A DNA stretch of 23,626 nucleotides from the IMG/VR virus record IMGVR_UViG_3300010391_000162, positions 1 through 23,626 of that record; one strand, 5' to 3'. The position numbers were made by a program, and so were the translations under genes. The notes under the pieces were generated by a model. That model searched no databases. It was not told where the DNA came from and was given only the letters and a program-made list of their open reading frames with translations. The stretch's first letter is position 1. Every line of letters starts with the position of its first letter. The stretch comes from a virus. Below are positions 6,780 to 13,699 of the stretch, in pieces.

Positions 6780-7856
6780 ATGCCATTCGTAACACCGAGT
6801 CGGGAACTTGAATTCCAGGCCGCAGTATCGAACAACCAGCAGGCCGCCTGGGCCACGCCGCTGGCTGACGGCGTGCTGACGAAAGTGCTTTCGCTCGACA
6901 ACCTGTTCGCGCCGCGCCCCAGCCGCAACGCGCGCAGCGACCGCGGCAAATTCGGCAAAGGCTATGAATGGGCCACCAAGGGCGGACACCTGACGCGCAC
7001 CAAGGATGCCCCCATCTCGATCCAGGGCGACCTATCATCCTATGTGGCGGGCTGGCTGGGGATGTTCGGGCTGGGATCGGTGAGCAGCGTGCAGCCGGAC
7101 GGCGCCAGGAACCCCACCGTCTGGCGGCACACCTTCAAGCCTTTCGATCCCATCGTCGCCGTCACCAAACAGCCACCCGTTACGACGATTTACACTCAGG
7201 CGGGCAGCGCCGCGGCATTCAAGCTCAAGCTGCGCGCCATGGCCATCGCGCGCTTCGCCATCACCGGGGAGGCCCGCAACGACCTGAAGTTCAGTTGCGA
7301 CATGATTGGCTCCGGCGAGCGCGTGCAAGACCCCGTAACGGTGGGCGCGCCGACGGCGCTCAGCTATCTCGACATGGGCGGGATGGTGTTCACGCTGGGG
7401 CCGCAAGCCGCTGCCGTGGACCTCTCCGAGCGCCTGGTCAGCTTCCGCTGCGAAGCGGATCAGGACCTCGACGCCCCCAACGGCTACCATCCGGGCTCGG
7501 GGCTATATCGCGGCCGGCTATGGATCGGCTCGGCGCGCAAGGCGACCTGGGCGGCGCAGGTGTGGCTGAAAGAAGATTCCGCCGACATCCTGGGTTACTG
7601 GGACGCCGAGAATGTGCTGGAAGCCAAGTTCAAAATCACCGGCCCGCCCATCACAGGAACCTATTTCCACGATCTGGAAATCTTTTATCCGGCCCTGCGG
7701 GTGAGTGAAGTGCCGATCGGCTCCCGCGATGGCAAGATGATCCATGAAATCTCAGTCAGCGAGAATGATGTGTATTTGGACTCCACTGCCGGGGTACCGC
7801 AGCCGATTCAGATCATCGTGACCAACACCGAGACCGCCTACGGCACGGCGTCGTAA
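6780..7856 (+). CDS. Major tail (tube) protein
   Basis: The product is 358 residues from ATG 6780, with AAAGGAGA (6765-6772) at ideal distance. The N-terminus (FVTPSRELEFQAAVSNNQQAAWATPL) and the GYEWATKGGHLTRTKDAPISIQGDLSSYVAGWLGMFGLGSV segment match the usual build of siphovirus tube proteins, in which a short N-arm is followed by a domain describing deviation from a reference element. The rest is beta-rich with repeated polar strands. It lies between the terminator-like gene and the chaperone-position genes before the tape measure gene, which is the conserved place for the tube protein. The strong ribosome site fits a highly expressed structural protein. Confidence 0.8.
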   Translation: MPFVTPSRELEFQAAVSNNQQAAWATPLADGVLTKVLSLDNLFAPRPSRNARSDRGKFGKGYEWATKGGHLTRTKDAPISIQGDLSSYVAGWLGMFGLGSVSSVQPDGARNPTVWRHTFKPFDPIVAVTKQPPVTTIYTQAGSAAAFKLKLRAMAIARFAITGEARNDLKFSCDMIGSGERVQDPVTVGAPTALSYLDMGGMVFTLGPQAAAVDLSERLVSFRCEADQDLDAPNGYHPGSGLYRGRLWIGSARKATWAAQVWLKEDSADILGYWDAENVLEAKFKITGPPITGTYFHDLEIFYPALRVSEVPIGSRDGKMIHEISVSENDVYLDSTAGVPQPIQIIVTNTETAYGTAS

Positions 7857-7881
7857 AAGAAACCACCGCTTGCTGGCGCGC

Positions 7882-7928
7882 GGGTGGCGGGTGGCCCACA
7901 CAAGCCGTTGGCTTGTATGGAGCACCCC
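7882..7928. repeat. Dispersed repeat with perfect inner hairpin
   Basis: ACAAGCC (7900-7906) pairs with GGCTTGT (7910-7916) over a 3-nt loop; GGGTG and CACCC flanks can extend it. The GGGTGGCCCACACAAGCC type is an interspersed repeat that I recognise in outline. It separates the tail tube gene from the next gene. Confidence 0.55.
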
Positions 7929-7946
7929 AGCTCTGATGGAGCGTTG

Positions 7947-8678
7947 ATGAACCCCTACGAATTGAAGCTCGACGAGATCATCCAGCCGCTGATTGCCGGG
8001 CAGACGCGGATGAAGCATTTCTTGCGTCCGCCGGCGCAGGCCGATTGGGAAGCCTACGATGCCGCATTGAAAGTGGCGCTGGAGCGCAGCGAGGAAGGCA
8101 CGGCGCTGTTGCACGAAGAGATGGCTGCCGCCGACGTACTCTGGCGGCGAATCATCCTGCGCGTGGAAGGTTACGAAGCCTGCGAAGACTGGCGCGACAA
8201 AATCCCATTGTCGCACCGCCGCGCCGCCATCCTGCCGCTGACGCAGGTGGCCACCGCCGCGGAGCGCCAGGGCGATCCCGACGCCCCCTTCCGGCTGGCC
8301 ATGGACCGCATCGAAGTGGAATTGCTGGCGGCGCCGGATTATGAAGGCCTGCTGCACGTTTTCCGACCCCCCAACCCCGAAGATGAGGTTGAATTCGACC
8401 GCGTCCGCTCCGCGGCGGTCTGGATCCGGGGAACAACCCGCTCGGCGTTTCCGGCGAAACTCGGAAGTTACATAAGAATCTACGACCGGCTGATTATTGA
8501 CGTTCGCAATTACACCCTTGGCGGGGCGGAATGCAGCCGTGAACAGGCCGTGCAATGGATGGACGCCATGCACAAACAGATTGCGCTGATTGGCTTGTTC
8601 GCGCGGGAGGCGGCGGATTCGGCAAGCTCACCACCCCGTCCCGAGCAAAGTCGAGGGGCAGAAAATGTTGGCCATTGA
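7947..8678 (+). CDS. Putative tail assembly chaperone (first of two)
   Basis: The product is 243 residues from ATG 7947 with GGAG at 7938-7941. The frame opens at 7884 but that part reads through a repeat. It is largely helical, acidic and rich in Ala and Arg, with no signal peptide or membrane segment. It follows the tube gene and precedes the tape measure gene, separated from it by a second small gene and a reverse-strand island; this is the place of lambda gpG-like chaperones. The last 15 or so residues (SSPPRPEQSRGAENVGH) come from a dispersed repeat at the junction. No classical -1 slippery heptamer was noticed, and the next gene lies in the +1 frame, so a gpG/gpGT-type fusion is not supported. 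Confidence 0.5.
   Translation: MNPYELKLDEIIQPLIAGQTRMKHFLRPPAQADWEAYDAALKVALERSEEGTALLHEEMAAADVLWRRIILRVEGYEACEDWRDKIPLSHRRAAILPLTQVATAAERQGDPDAPFRLAMDRIEVELLAAPDYEGLLHVFRPPNPEDEVEFDRVRSAAVWIRGTTRSAFPAKLGSYIRIYDRLIIDVRNYTLGGAECSREQAVQWMDAMHKQIALIGLFAREAADSASSPPRPEQSRGAENVGH
8631..8660. repeat. Dispersed 'CCGAGCAAAGTCGAGGGG' repeat at a gene junction
   Basis: The repeat spans the 3' end of the 7947-8678 gene and the start region of the next. Its GAGGGG (8653-8658) lies 6 nt before ATG 8665, so the repeat appears to supply the next gene's Shine-Dalgarno. Confidence 0.6.
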
Positions 8679-9033
8679 TGATTGCGCCGCGCTCGAAAGT
8701 TTTTTGCCCCTCTTTCTGGAGCAGGCCATGGAAGCCAGCCAGCCGCGCCGGAGGCCCCGACGTGCCGGGGCCAAGCAATCCAAAGAAATCATTCCGGACG
8801 CGGTGATGATGGCCATCGCGCATCTCTGCGATCTGGACCTGATGAGCGCGGGAGTGCAATTCAGCCCACGGGACCTGACGGCGGCGGAAGCGCGGGGCCT
8901 GGCGCTGCTGCGCCGCGCCCGGAAGAGCTTCCAGGATGAGCGCGAGCGCTGCATTTGCGGCGCGGTGAATCTGCGAAACGCGCTTTCCTGTTTGGGATGC
9001 GGGCGGCGAGTGCGGGAGGCCACTGGTGGCTAA
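8665..9033 (+). CDS. Small protein with C-terminal zinc-ribbon-like motif, chaperone position
   Basis: The product is 122 residues from ATG 8665, overlapping the previous gene by 14 bp. The N-terminal half is helical (CAALESFLPLFLEQAMEAS, MMAIAHLCDLDLM). The C-terminus carries CxC-x12-CxxC (CICG ... SCLGCGRR), a likely zinc-binding knuckle pair. A GC palindrome at 8753-8772 lies in frame and encodes an RRPRRAG stretch. Position suggests a second tail-assembly chaperone, but the zinc motif is not typical of that role. An intrinsic terminator follows 16 bp after the stop. Confidence 0.55.
   Translation: MLAIDDCAALESFLPLFLEQAMEASQPRRRPRRAGAKQSKEIIPDAVMMAIAHLCDLDLMSAGVQFSPRDLTAAEARGLALLRRARKSFQDERERCICGAVNLRNALSCLGCGRRVREATGG
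8753..8772. repeat. GGCCCCG/CGGGGCC palindrome inside a gene
   Basis: A 7-bp stem with a 6-nt loop lies within the 8665-9033 gene. It is similar to 5369-5384 and 23371-23386. It encodes a basic RRPRRAG segment that may be an insertion. Confidence 0.5.
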
Positions 9034-9049
9034 CAGGCTCGAACTCGAA

Positions 9050-9081
9050 AAAAGGGCGGCAGCCTTCGCCACCGCCCTTTT
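9050..9081. terminator. Bidirectional intrinsic terminator between converging genes
   Basis: AAAAGGGCGG (9050-9059) pairs with CCGCCCTTTT (9072-9081) around a 12-nt loop. Read forward it ends in TTTTGTT; read on the other strand it ends in TTTTTT. It lies between the forward gene ending at 9033 and the reverse gene ending at 9188, so it can serve both. Confidence 0.85.
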
Positions 9082-9084
9082 GTT

Positions 9085-9182
9085 CGCCTTGCCCTACCTC
9101 GCCTTGCCCGGCCAGACCTCGGCACACCGTGCCTCGCCTTACCGTGCCAGACCGCGCCTTGCCACGCCCGACCTCACCTCGG
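9085..9182. repeat. Degenerate period-5 tract (consensus NNCCN, CGCCT/TGCCA-like)
   Basis: About 19 consecutive 5-mers almost all have CC at positions 3-4: CGCCT, TGCCC, TACCT, CGCCT, TGCCC, GGCCA, GACCT and so on. One unit breaks the pattern (CGGCA). The tract fills the whole gap between the terminator and the reverse-strand gene ending at 9188. It looks like an old pentanucleotide array that has decayed. Confidence 0.75.
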
Positions 9183-9187
9183 GAAAG

Positions 9188-9748
9188 TCATTTTACCAGT
9201 TTCCAAGTCGTAACAGCGAAAGTCCCGTAATGTCCGCCACTGTCGGGGCGGAAGTCCAAAATCCCGATGCGAGCTCCGGCGTCCTCCACAATGCGGCGGA
9301 GGAAATCGGTGTCTTGGACCAGGGCATCATTGTACTTGAGCGTGAACTTCACTTTCCAACTGTCGAACCGTGGCCGGTGCCGCATCACGCGGCCCTTGGT
9401 GGCGCGGATGACGACCGATTGCGAGTCAATAAAGTACTTCTTGGTGCCCAGGTCGATTTCTTCGGGACTGACGAAGATGCTCGCGGCGATGACCGCTTTG
9501 GCACTGCGCCTGCCGATCTTGTGGAGCATGGAAGCGCGGCGGATCGCAGCAAGGATGGCCCGGGCCGGGATGTACAGATTGCTGCCTGGGCCGTCCATGC
9601 GATACGCGGCCCGTTCAGCAGCTTGTTCAGGGCTCGGCCGGGTGACGGCATGGCTGGTGCCGCTTTGCACTGCGGCCTGGTCTTCCTCCGAGAAACGGTG
9701 CATCAACAGTGGGGTGGCTCCAAGGATTTCAACCTCGATGGTCTTCAT
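9188..9748 (-). CDS. Conserved hypothetical, second gene of a reverse-strand island
   Basis: The product is 186 residues. It opens MKTIEVEILGATPLLMHRFSE, has YIPARAILAAIRRAS, then a strand-rich centre (SQSVVIRATKGRVMRHRPRF, WKVKFTLKYND) and ends GILDFRPDSGGHYGTFAV. I recall similar phage and prophage hypothetical proteins. The ATPLLM start and the alternation of strands with two helices are reminiscent of RAMP/Cas7-like ferredoxin folds, but this is only a resemblance. Its start overlaps the upstream gene stop as ATGA, indicating translational coupling. The antisense 384-codon frame over this locus is a shadow. No function can be assigned; an accessory (moron) role is possible because it is transcribed against the tail module. 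Confidence 0.75.
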   Translation of the reverse strand: MKTIEVEILGATPLLMHRFSEEDQAAVQSGTSHAVTRPSPEQAAERAAYRMDGPGSNLYIPARAILAAIRRASMLHKIGRRSAKAVIAASIFVSPEEIDLGTKKYFIDSQSVVIRATKGRVMRHRPRFDSWKVKFTLKYNDALVQDTDFLRRIVEDAGARIGILDFRPDSGGHYGTFAVTTWKLVK

Positions 9749-10047
9749 GCTTCCACCTTCCTGGCGATGCCGTGCTTGAAGACGACGGGATCGCAGAATT
9801 CTTCATATTCCCAGATCATCAGACGCAGGTTGACATTGGCGCACGTATACGGGCCTGCCTCCACTGTGGCCTCAACGTTCAGCTTCTCCCCGATCGTACT
9901 ATCGGCTTCTTGCAATTCCATCGTGAGGGCATGGATTTGGGAGCGCAGCCGGAGGATGTTGACCAGCTCGGCCTGGGTAACAAATGGTGGAACCGGGAAC
10001 GTAGCTTGCGCGATTTTCAAAGTTGGGCTAGAAATTGATTTAGCCAA
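9745..10047 (-). CDS. Small helical protein, first gene of the reverse-strand island
   Basis: The start is chosen at TTG 10047 because a perfect AAGGAGG lies 5 nt before it on the reverse strand (10053-10059). The frame is open further up to 10149 without such a site. The resulting 100 residues contain a coiled-coil-like helix (ELVNILRLRSQIHALTMELQEADSTIGEKL) followed by VEATVEAGPYTCANVNLRL. This helix-then-EAGP pattern resembles small phage proteins I have seen, of unknown function. The 3' end overlaps the next gene by 4 bp. A possible promoter lies upstream at 10121-10149. Confidence 0.7.
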   Translation of the reverse strand: MAKSISSPTLKIAQATFPVPPFVTQAELVNILRLRSQIHALTMELQEADSTIGEKLNVEATVEAGPYTCANVNLRLMIWEYEEFCDPVVFKHGIARKVEA

Positions 10048-10120
10048 TGGTGCCTCCTTGTTAGGTGCCTTGGTTAGGGGAGCCTGTCGGCCTTCTACCG
10101 GCGGGCTCTCCGCTTTCCCG

Positions 10121-10149
10121 AAGCTACTCTCACCCATACAGCGTGTCAA
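10121..10149 (-). promoter_or_regulatory. Possible sigma-70-type promoter for the reverse-strand island
   Basis: On the reverse strand TTGACA (10149-10144) is followed by 17 nt and TAGCTT (10126-10121), which matches only TAnnnT of the -10 consensus. It would leave an untranslated leader of about 70 nt before TTG 10047. The -35 is perfect and the -10 is weak. Confidence 0.4.
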
Positions 10150-10172
10150 GCGAAATCTTGCGGGGGTGTACC

Positions 10173-12875
10173 TTGGCTAATCGCCTGCAACTAGAGGTCC
10201 AGGTTAAGGAGGATCAAGATGCATTCGTCGGTTCTATCCAAGGCGTGGAACTTTTAAAGGATAAAGTTGTCAAATTGACCAGCACAACAGTCTCACTGCG
10301 CAAAGAGTTGGGTGCCAACAGGCAGGCGCTGGAGGAGCTGGCGAAAGCGGCGGCTGCCGGGAACGTACCCGCGGCGGAAGCCGTGCGGATGAACCAGCAA
10401 TTGAGCGCACGGCAGAAAGAATTGCAAACATCCCTCCAGCAGGCTACCTTCGCGCAACGGACGGCCCGCCAGGAGCTCACCAACCTGATGTTTGCTCAGC
10501 GGGACGCACAAATGGAGGCGCAGCTGCTGGCGGCACAGTTCGGTGTCAACCTTCCCCATGGGATTGACCGTCTGGTGACGCGCATCCCCGGAGTCCAGCG
10601 AGCCATCTCAGCCGCATTCGTGATCGCGCCGGTACTGGCGCTGGGTGCAGCCTTCGTGGCGCTGCTCCCACACATTGCCGGGCTGATTGATAAAATTCGC
10701 GGCATCGGCCCGGCGCTGGAAGAGCAAGTCGCCAGCATCCATAGTCTGAATATTGCACTGGCTGGCCCTAAGACGCAGGGGGCAGCATCTATCAGGCTGA
10801 CGGACCTGCAAAGACAACAGGCGGGCCTCGAAAAAAAATTAGGACTGGCGCCCGGCGTCGCTCCCGATCCCTTTTGGACCCTTGATGCCCAGGCCATACA
10901 AGGGATGAGCGATGCAACCCGCAAGGCCCGCGAGGACTTGGTAAAAGTCAAGGCGGAGATCGTCGAAATAGGAAAGACCTTCGACGACCTGACCGTAAAA
11001 AACAAAGCGGCCATCGAGTCTTCCGTGGAGCGCGCGCGGAAATTGGGGCAGGAAACCGGGCTGATAGGCCTGGAAGGAACCGGCCTGATTGGGGCGCAGC
11101 AGGCCCAGGCCATCGAAGAGCTGCGGCGGCGGCAGCGGCAGGAAGGCTTGCCGCTGGGTATCGTGCAGCAGGAAGCCGTGGCGATCAACGAGAAATTCCG
11201 CAAAGAAAGTTTAGAAGCTCGACGGAAGGCAGCGGAAAAGGAACAGAAGGAAATTGCGCAATTGGTAAAGGCGGCGGAGACTCAGCAGAAGCAGGGCCTG
11301 GCCGGGCTTTTTGGGAAGCCAGAACAATTGCGCGCCGGGCTAGGCATCGAACCGGCCAAGGGACTGGCCTTTGATCTGGACGAGCTGCATAAGCGCGTCA
11401 AGGCGCATGAAGAGGCTCTGGCTGACATTCAGGAGCTGGAAGAGCGGGCGGGCATCGCCCGACTCGATCCCACGCGAAAAGCGATTGCCCAGATCAACAT
11501 CGAAGATCGCAAACGGATTGCGGAATTCCAAAGACTACGCGACCAAGGAATCCTTATCGAGCAGGAGCTTCAGGACGCCCGCGTAGCCATCGCAATGGAG
11601 GCCGAGGCGCAGCGCTTAGAAGTGATGCAGAAGGCGGCGGAGGAGCAGCGCCGCGCCATCGAGCAGTACGGGAACGACCTGGAAGGGCTTTTTGACCGCA
11701 CCATCGGCTCGGCGCGCTCGGCAAAAGAGGCGATTGCCAACATCTGGCGGGAGCTGGCCAACGAGTGGAAGCACCAAATCTTCCAGCAAATCGCTCAGGC
11801 CACGTTTCCTGGGGCCAGAGGCCCTTCGGCTACGCTCGGGACCAGCGCTGGCGCGCTGGGGGCCATCCTGGGGCTTCCTGGGGGGCTTCCTGGGGGCATT
11901 CCCGGCGCCGGTCCGGGTGGCACTCCACCGTTCTTTCCGGAGACTGGCATGAATTTTGCCCCGGGCACCCAGGCGCTGACCGGCGCGGGGGCCATCAGCC
12001 CGGCGGCGGTGGGCGCGGGAACGCAGCCGACTTTGGCGGCAAGCATGGGCCTGCCAGCGACGACGCCGATTGGGGAGCTGCTCGGGAAGAAAATGACTGG
12101 CGTCCAGCAAGCCGAATTGATGGGGGGCCTTGCCCTCATGAGCCTGACGGTTGGAAACCGTAACCGCACTCTCAGCACGCTGGGCGGGGCGTTCGGCGGG
12201 GCACTGACGGGATTATCGATCGGAGGAATGATCGGAGGGCCTATCGGAGCGGCAATCGGCGCTGGCATTGGCTTCGTCGCCGGAGGACTCATGGGCTTCT
12301 TCACTGGGGGCAGCGGAAAAGTAAAGCGCCAGGACACGGCCATCGAAAATGCCGGGTTCGCGCAGATCAAGCAGCTCCTGGAAGATTACGAGCGGCATCG
12401 CCGCGACTACGGCGACACAATTGACTCCATGAACCGGACCTGGGAACAAATGGCGGGACAGTTTGTTCGCAGCGAATCCAAGCGGGACGCCAAGCGCAAC
12501 TTCGAGCTTTACATCTCGCGCATCCAGGGCATTGAAGACGAGCGCAACCGAAGGCGGCAGTTGATGGCCTTGCTCCCGGTGCCATCGTTTCAGGCCGGAG
12601 GCCTGGTGAGTGGCGAATGGCGAATGGCGAGTGGCGGGAAACTGGCAGTGGTCCATCCCGGCGAATTTGTGATGAGCCAACGCGCCGTCCAGCGCTGGGG
12701 CACATCGCTTCTGGAAGGGTTGAATCGCGGCGCGCCTGCGCCGGCGACAAGCGGCGGCGGATATAGTTTGACAGTCTGGACGCCCTCCAAAGAATTTGCC
12801 GCCAAGATTGTGGAAGAAGGAATTCCGGTGGTGATTGGCCGGGGCGGAATGGCCAGCAGGATGTTGCGGCAATGA
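10173..12875 (+). CDS. Tail tape measure protein
   Basis: The product is 900 residues from TTG 10173 (LANRLQLEVQVKEDQ), behind a G-rich GCGGGGGTG; the frame is open from 10065 but homologous proteins usually start at a MANxLxLxIxAKD-like sequence. Residues 30-130 are coiled coil. A hydrophobic stretch lies at about 144-172 (AISAAFVIAPVLALGAAFVALL), followed by long helices to about 560. Next comes a Gly/Pro-rich linker and a glycine-zipper segment at about 670-713. The C-terminus has FQAGGLV and LAVVHPGEFVMSQRAVQRWG, a typical tape measure ending. These proteins set tail length and help DNA entry. At about 0.15 nm per residue this predicts a tail near 135 nm. A repeat-like GTGAGTGGCGAATGGCGAAT run lies in frame at about 12606-12640. 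Confidence 0.9.
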   Translation: MANRLQLEVQVKEDQDAFVGSIQGVELLKDKVVKLTSTTVSLRKELGANRQALEELAKAAAAGNVPAAEAVRMNQQLSARQKELQTSLQQATFAQRTARQELTNLMFAQRDAQMEAQLLAAQFGVNLPHGIDRLVTRIPGVQRAISAAFVIAPVLALGAAFVALLPHIAGLIDKIRGIGPALEEQVASIHSLNIALAGPKTQGAASIRLTDLQRQQAGLEKKLGLAPGVAPDPFWTLDAQAIQGMSDATRKAREDLVKVKAEIVEIGKTFDDLTVKNKAAIESSVERARKLGQETGLIGLEGTGLIGAQQAQAIEELRRRQRQEGLPLGIVQQEAVAINEKFRKESLEARRKAAEKEQKEIAQLVKAAETQQKQGLAGLFGKPEQLRAGLGIEPAKGLAFDLDELHKRVKAHEEALADIQELEERAGIARLDPTRKAIAQINIEDRKRIAEFQRLRDQGILIEQELQDARVAIAMEAEAQRLEVMQKAAEEQRRAIEQYGNDLEGLFDRTIGSARSAKEAIANIWRELANEWKHQIFQQIAQATFPGARGPSATLGTSAGALGAILGLPGGLPGGIPGAGPGGTPPFFPETGMNFAPGTQALTGAGAISPAAVGAGTQPTLAASMGLPATTPIGELLGKKMTGVQQAELMGGLALMSLTVGNRNRTLSTLGGAFGGALTGLSIGGMIGGPIGAAIGAGIGFVAGGLMGFFTGGSGKVKRQDTAIENAGFAQIKQLLEDYERHRRDYGDTIDSMNRTWEQMAGQFVRSESKRDAKRNFELYISRIQGIEDERNRRRQLMALLPVPSFQAGGLVSGEWRMASGGKLAVVHPGEFVMSQRAVQRWGTSLLEGLNRGAPAPATSGGGYSLTVWTPSKEFAAKIVEEGIPVVIGRGGMASRMLRQ
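12606..12640. repeat. GAATGGCGA-type short repeats inside the tape measure gene
   Basis: Tandem AGTGGCGAATGGCGA-like units resemble the GTGAGTGGTGAATAGTGAAT element at 15059-15085. They are in frame and encode GEWRMASGG between the AGGLV and VVHPGEF motifs. Confidence 0.5.
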
Positions 12876-12877
12876 GA

Positions 12878-12986
12878 CCCAGGCCTTAAGGGCTGGGCTG
12901 GGGAAAAGGGATTTTTACGGTAACCCAGGGCTTAAGCCCTGGGCTAGAGAAAAAGATTTTATCTAGCCCAGCCCTTAAGGGCTGGG
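12878..12986. repeat. REP-like cluster: three palindromes with linker hairpins
   Basis: Palindromes lie at 12878-12897 (imperfect), 12924-12943 (perfect, identical to 292-311) and 12967-12986 (perfect, CCCAGCCCTTAAGGGCTGGG), spaced 46 and 43 bp apart. GGGCTAGA/TCTAGCCC flanks join the second and third as a long hairpin. The cluster fills the whole gap between the tape measure gene and the next gene and ends 9 bp before its ATG. Confidence 0.85.
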
Positions 12987-12995
12987 ACATAAAAA

Positions 12996-13613
12996 ATGGC
13001 AGCGAGCGACACATTTCCGGTAGACGCGGACTACGCCATTGAGCTGACGCGGGAGGCGAACGTGCTGCGCGGGCGGGTGGAGTCGGCGCGGGAATATTTC
13101 CGAGAGAAAGCGGCGCCGCGCCGCGTGGTGGCGCTGGTATTTCATGGACGTCCCAGGGCCGATTGGTATTCCATCCAGAATTTTCGGCACAAGCTGCGGA
13201 CCGACTTCTTCACCTGGTGGGACAAGGAATCGGCCAGCGGCGCTTTTACCGGACGGAAGTATTCCATGTATTTCCATTCCGAGCCGGTGGTCTCGATCGT
13301 CGGGAATGAGAATTACGATATCCGCTGCGAGCTGATTGAGGCGGTAGGAGTGGCCATGGCGCTCTATCCCAGCTTCACGGGGGGCAATTATCCTTCGGTA
13401 AACATCCCGGTCGCCGGTGCGCAAGACCTGGGCGCCAACGGCAAGCTCTGGATTTATGGCGGCTATGGATACCGCGTGAATGGCACATTCACGAGCATTT
13501 ATTTGGACGAGCTTTTGACCGGCGGGGAGAACCCCAAGGAAGACGTAGTGCTGGGATTGCATCGCGTGCGAGTGGTGGGCGGGACGCCCACGAGCCTGGA
13601 CTATCTGATCTGA
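12996..13613 (+). CDS. Distal tail / gpM-like tail tip protein
   Basis: The product is 205 residues from ATG 12996, directly after the tape measure gene. It is beta-rich: VVALVFHGRPRADWYSIQNFRHKLRTDFFTWWDKES, then YSMYFHSEPVVSIVGNENYDIRCELIEA. A strand series with an FFxWWD turn and a closing xxYDIxxELxE strand resembles the distal tail proteins that follow the tape measure gene (lambda gpM, GTA distal tail protein). It has no signal peptide. The gene ends in a dispersed repeat. Role: forms the ring at the end of the tube and carries the hub. The name depends on order more than on motif. Confidence 0.55.
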   Translation: MAASDTFPVDADYAIELTREANVLRGRVESAREYFREKAAPRRVVALVFHGRPRADWYSIQNFRHKLRTDFFTWWDKESASGAFTGRKYSMYFHSEPVVSIVGNENYDIRCELIEAVGVAMALYPSFTGGNYPSVNIPVAGAQDLGANGKLWIYGGYGYRVNGTFTSIYLDELLTGGENPKEDVVLGLHRVRVVGGTPTSLDYLI

Positions 13614-13699
13614 AGCAGAGGAGGCAGAGGAGGCAAACGATGCAAAGGAAACGATCCAGCCGGTCCTATGCTTCTTCTGCTTCCCATGTTTCCTCTGCT
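13612..13699. repeat. Dispersed inverted repeat with AGCAGAGGA/TCCTCTGCT ends
   Basis: AGCAGAGGAGGCAGAGGAGG-type sequence on the left and CTTCTGCTTCC...TTTCCTCTGCT on the right bracket the start of the next gene. The left arm supplies GGAGG (13629-13633) 6 nt before ATG 13640, and the inside is translated as a Ser-rich N-terminus. Confidence 0.65.

Noticed and set aside
5296-7038. 580-codon reverse frame over neck and tail genes
   Set aside because: Antisense to four forward genes with good ribosome sites; an open antisense frame is expected from the codon use of high-GC genes.
8590-8680. Programmed frameshift joining the two chaperone-position genes (gpG/gpGT type)
   Set aside because: The second gene is in the +1 frame, no -1 slippery heptamer was noticed in the overlap, and the second gene has its own Shine-Dalgarno and ATG.
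9026-10180. 384-codon forward frame over the reverse-strand island
   Set aside because: It lies antisense to two genes with coupled starts, a perfect Shine-Dalgarno and protein-like sequence; its own translation is low-complexity and has no recognisable motif.
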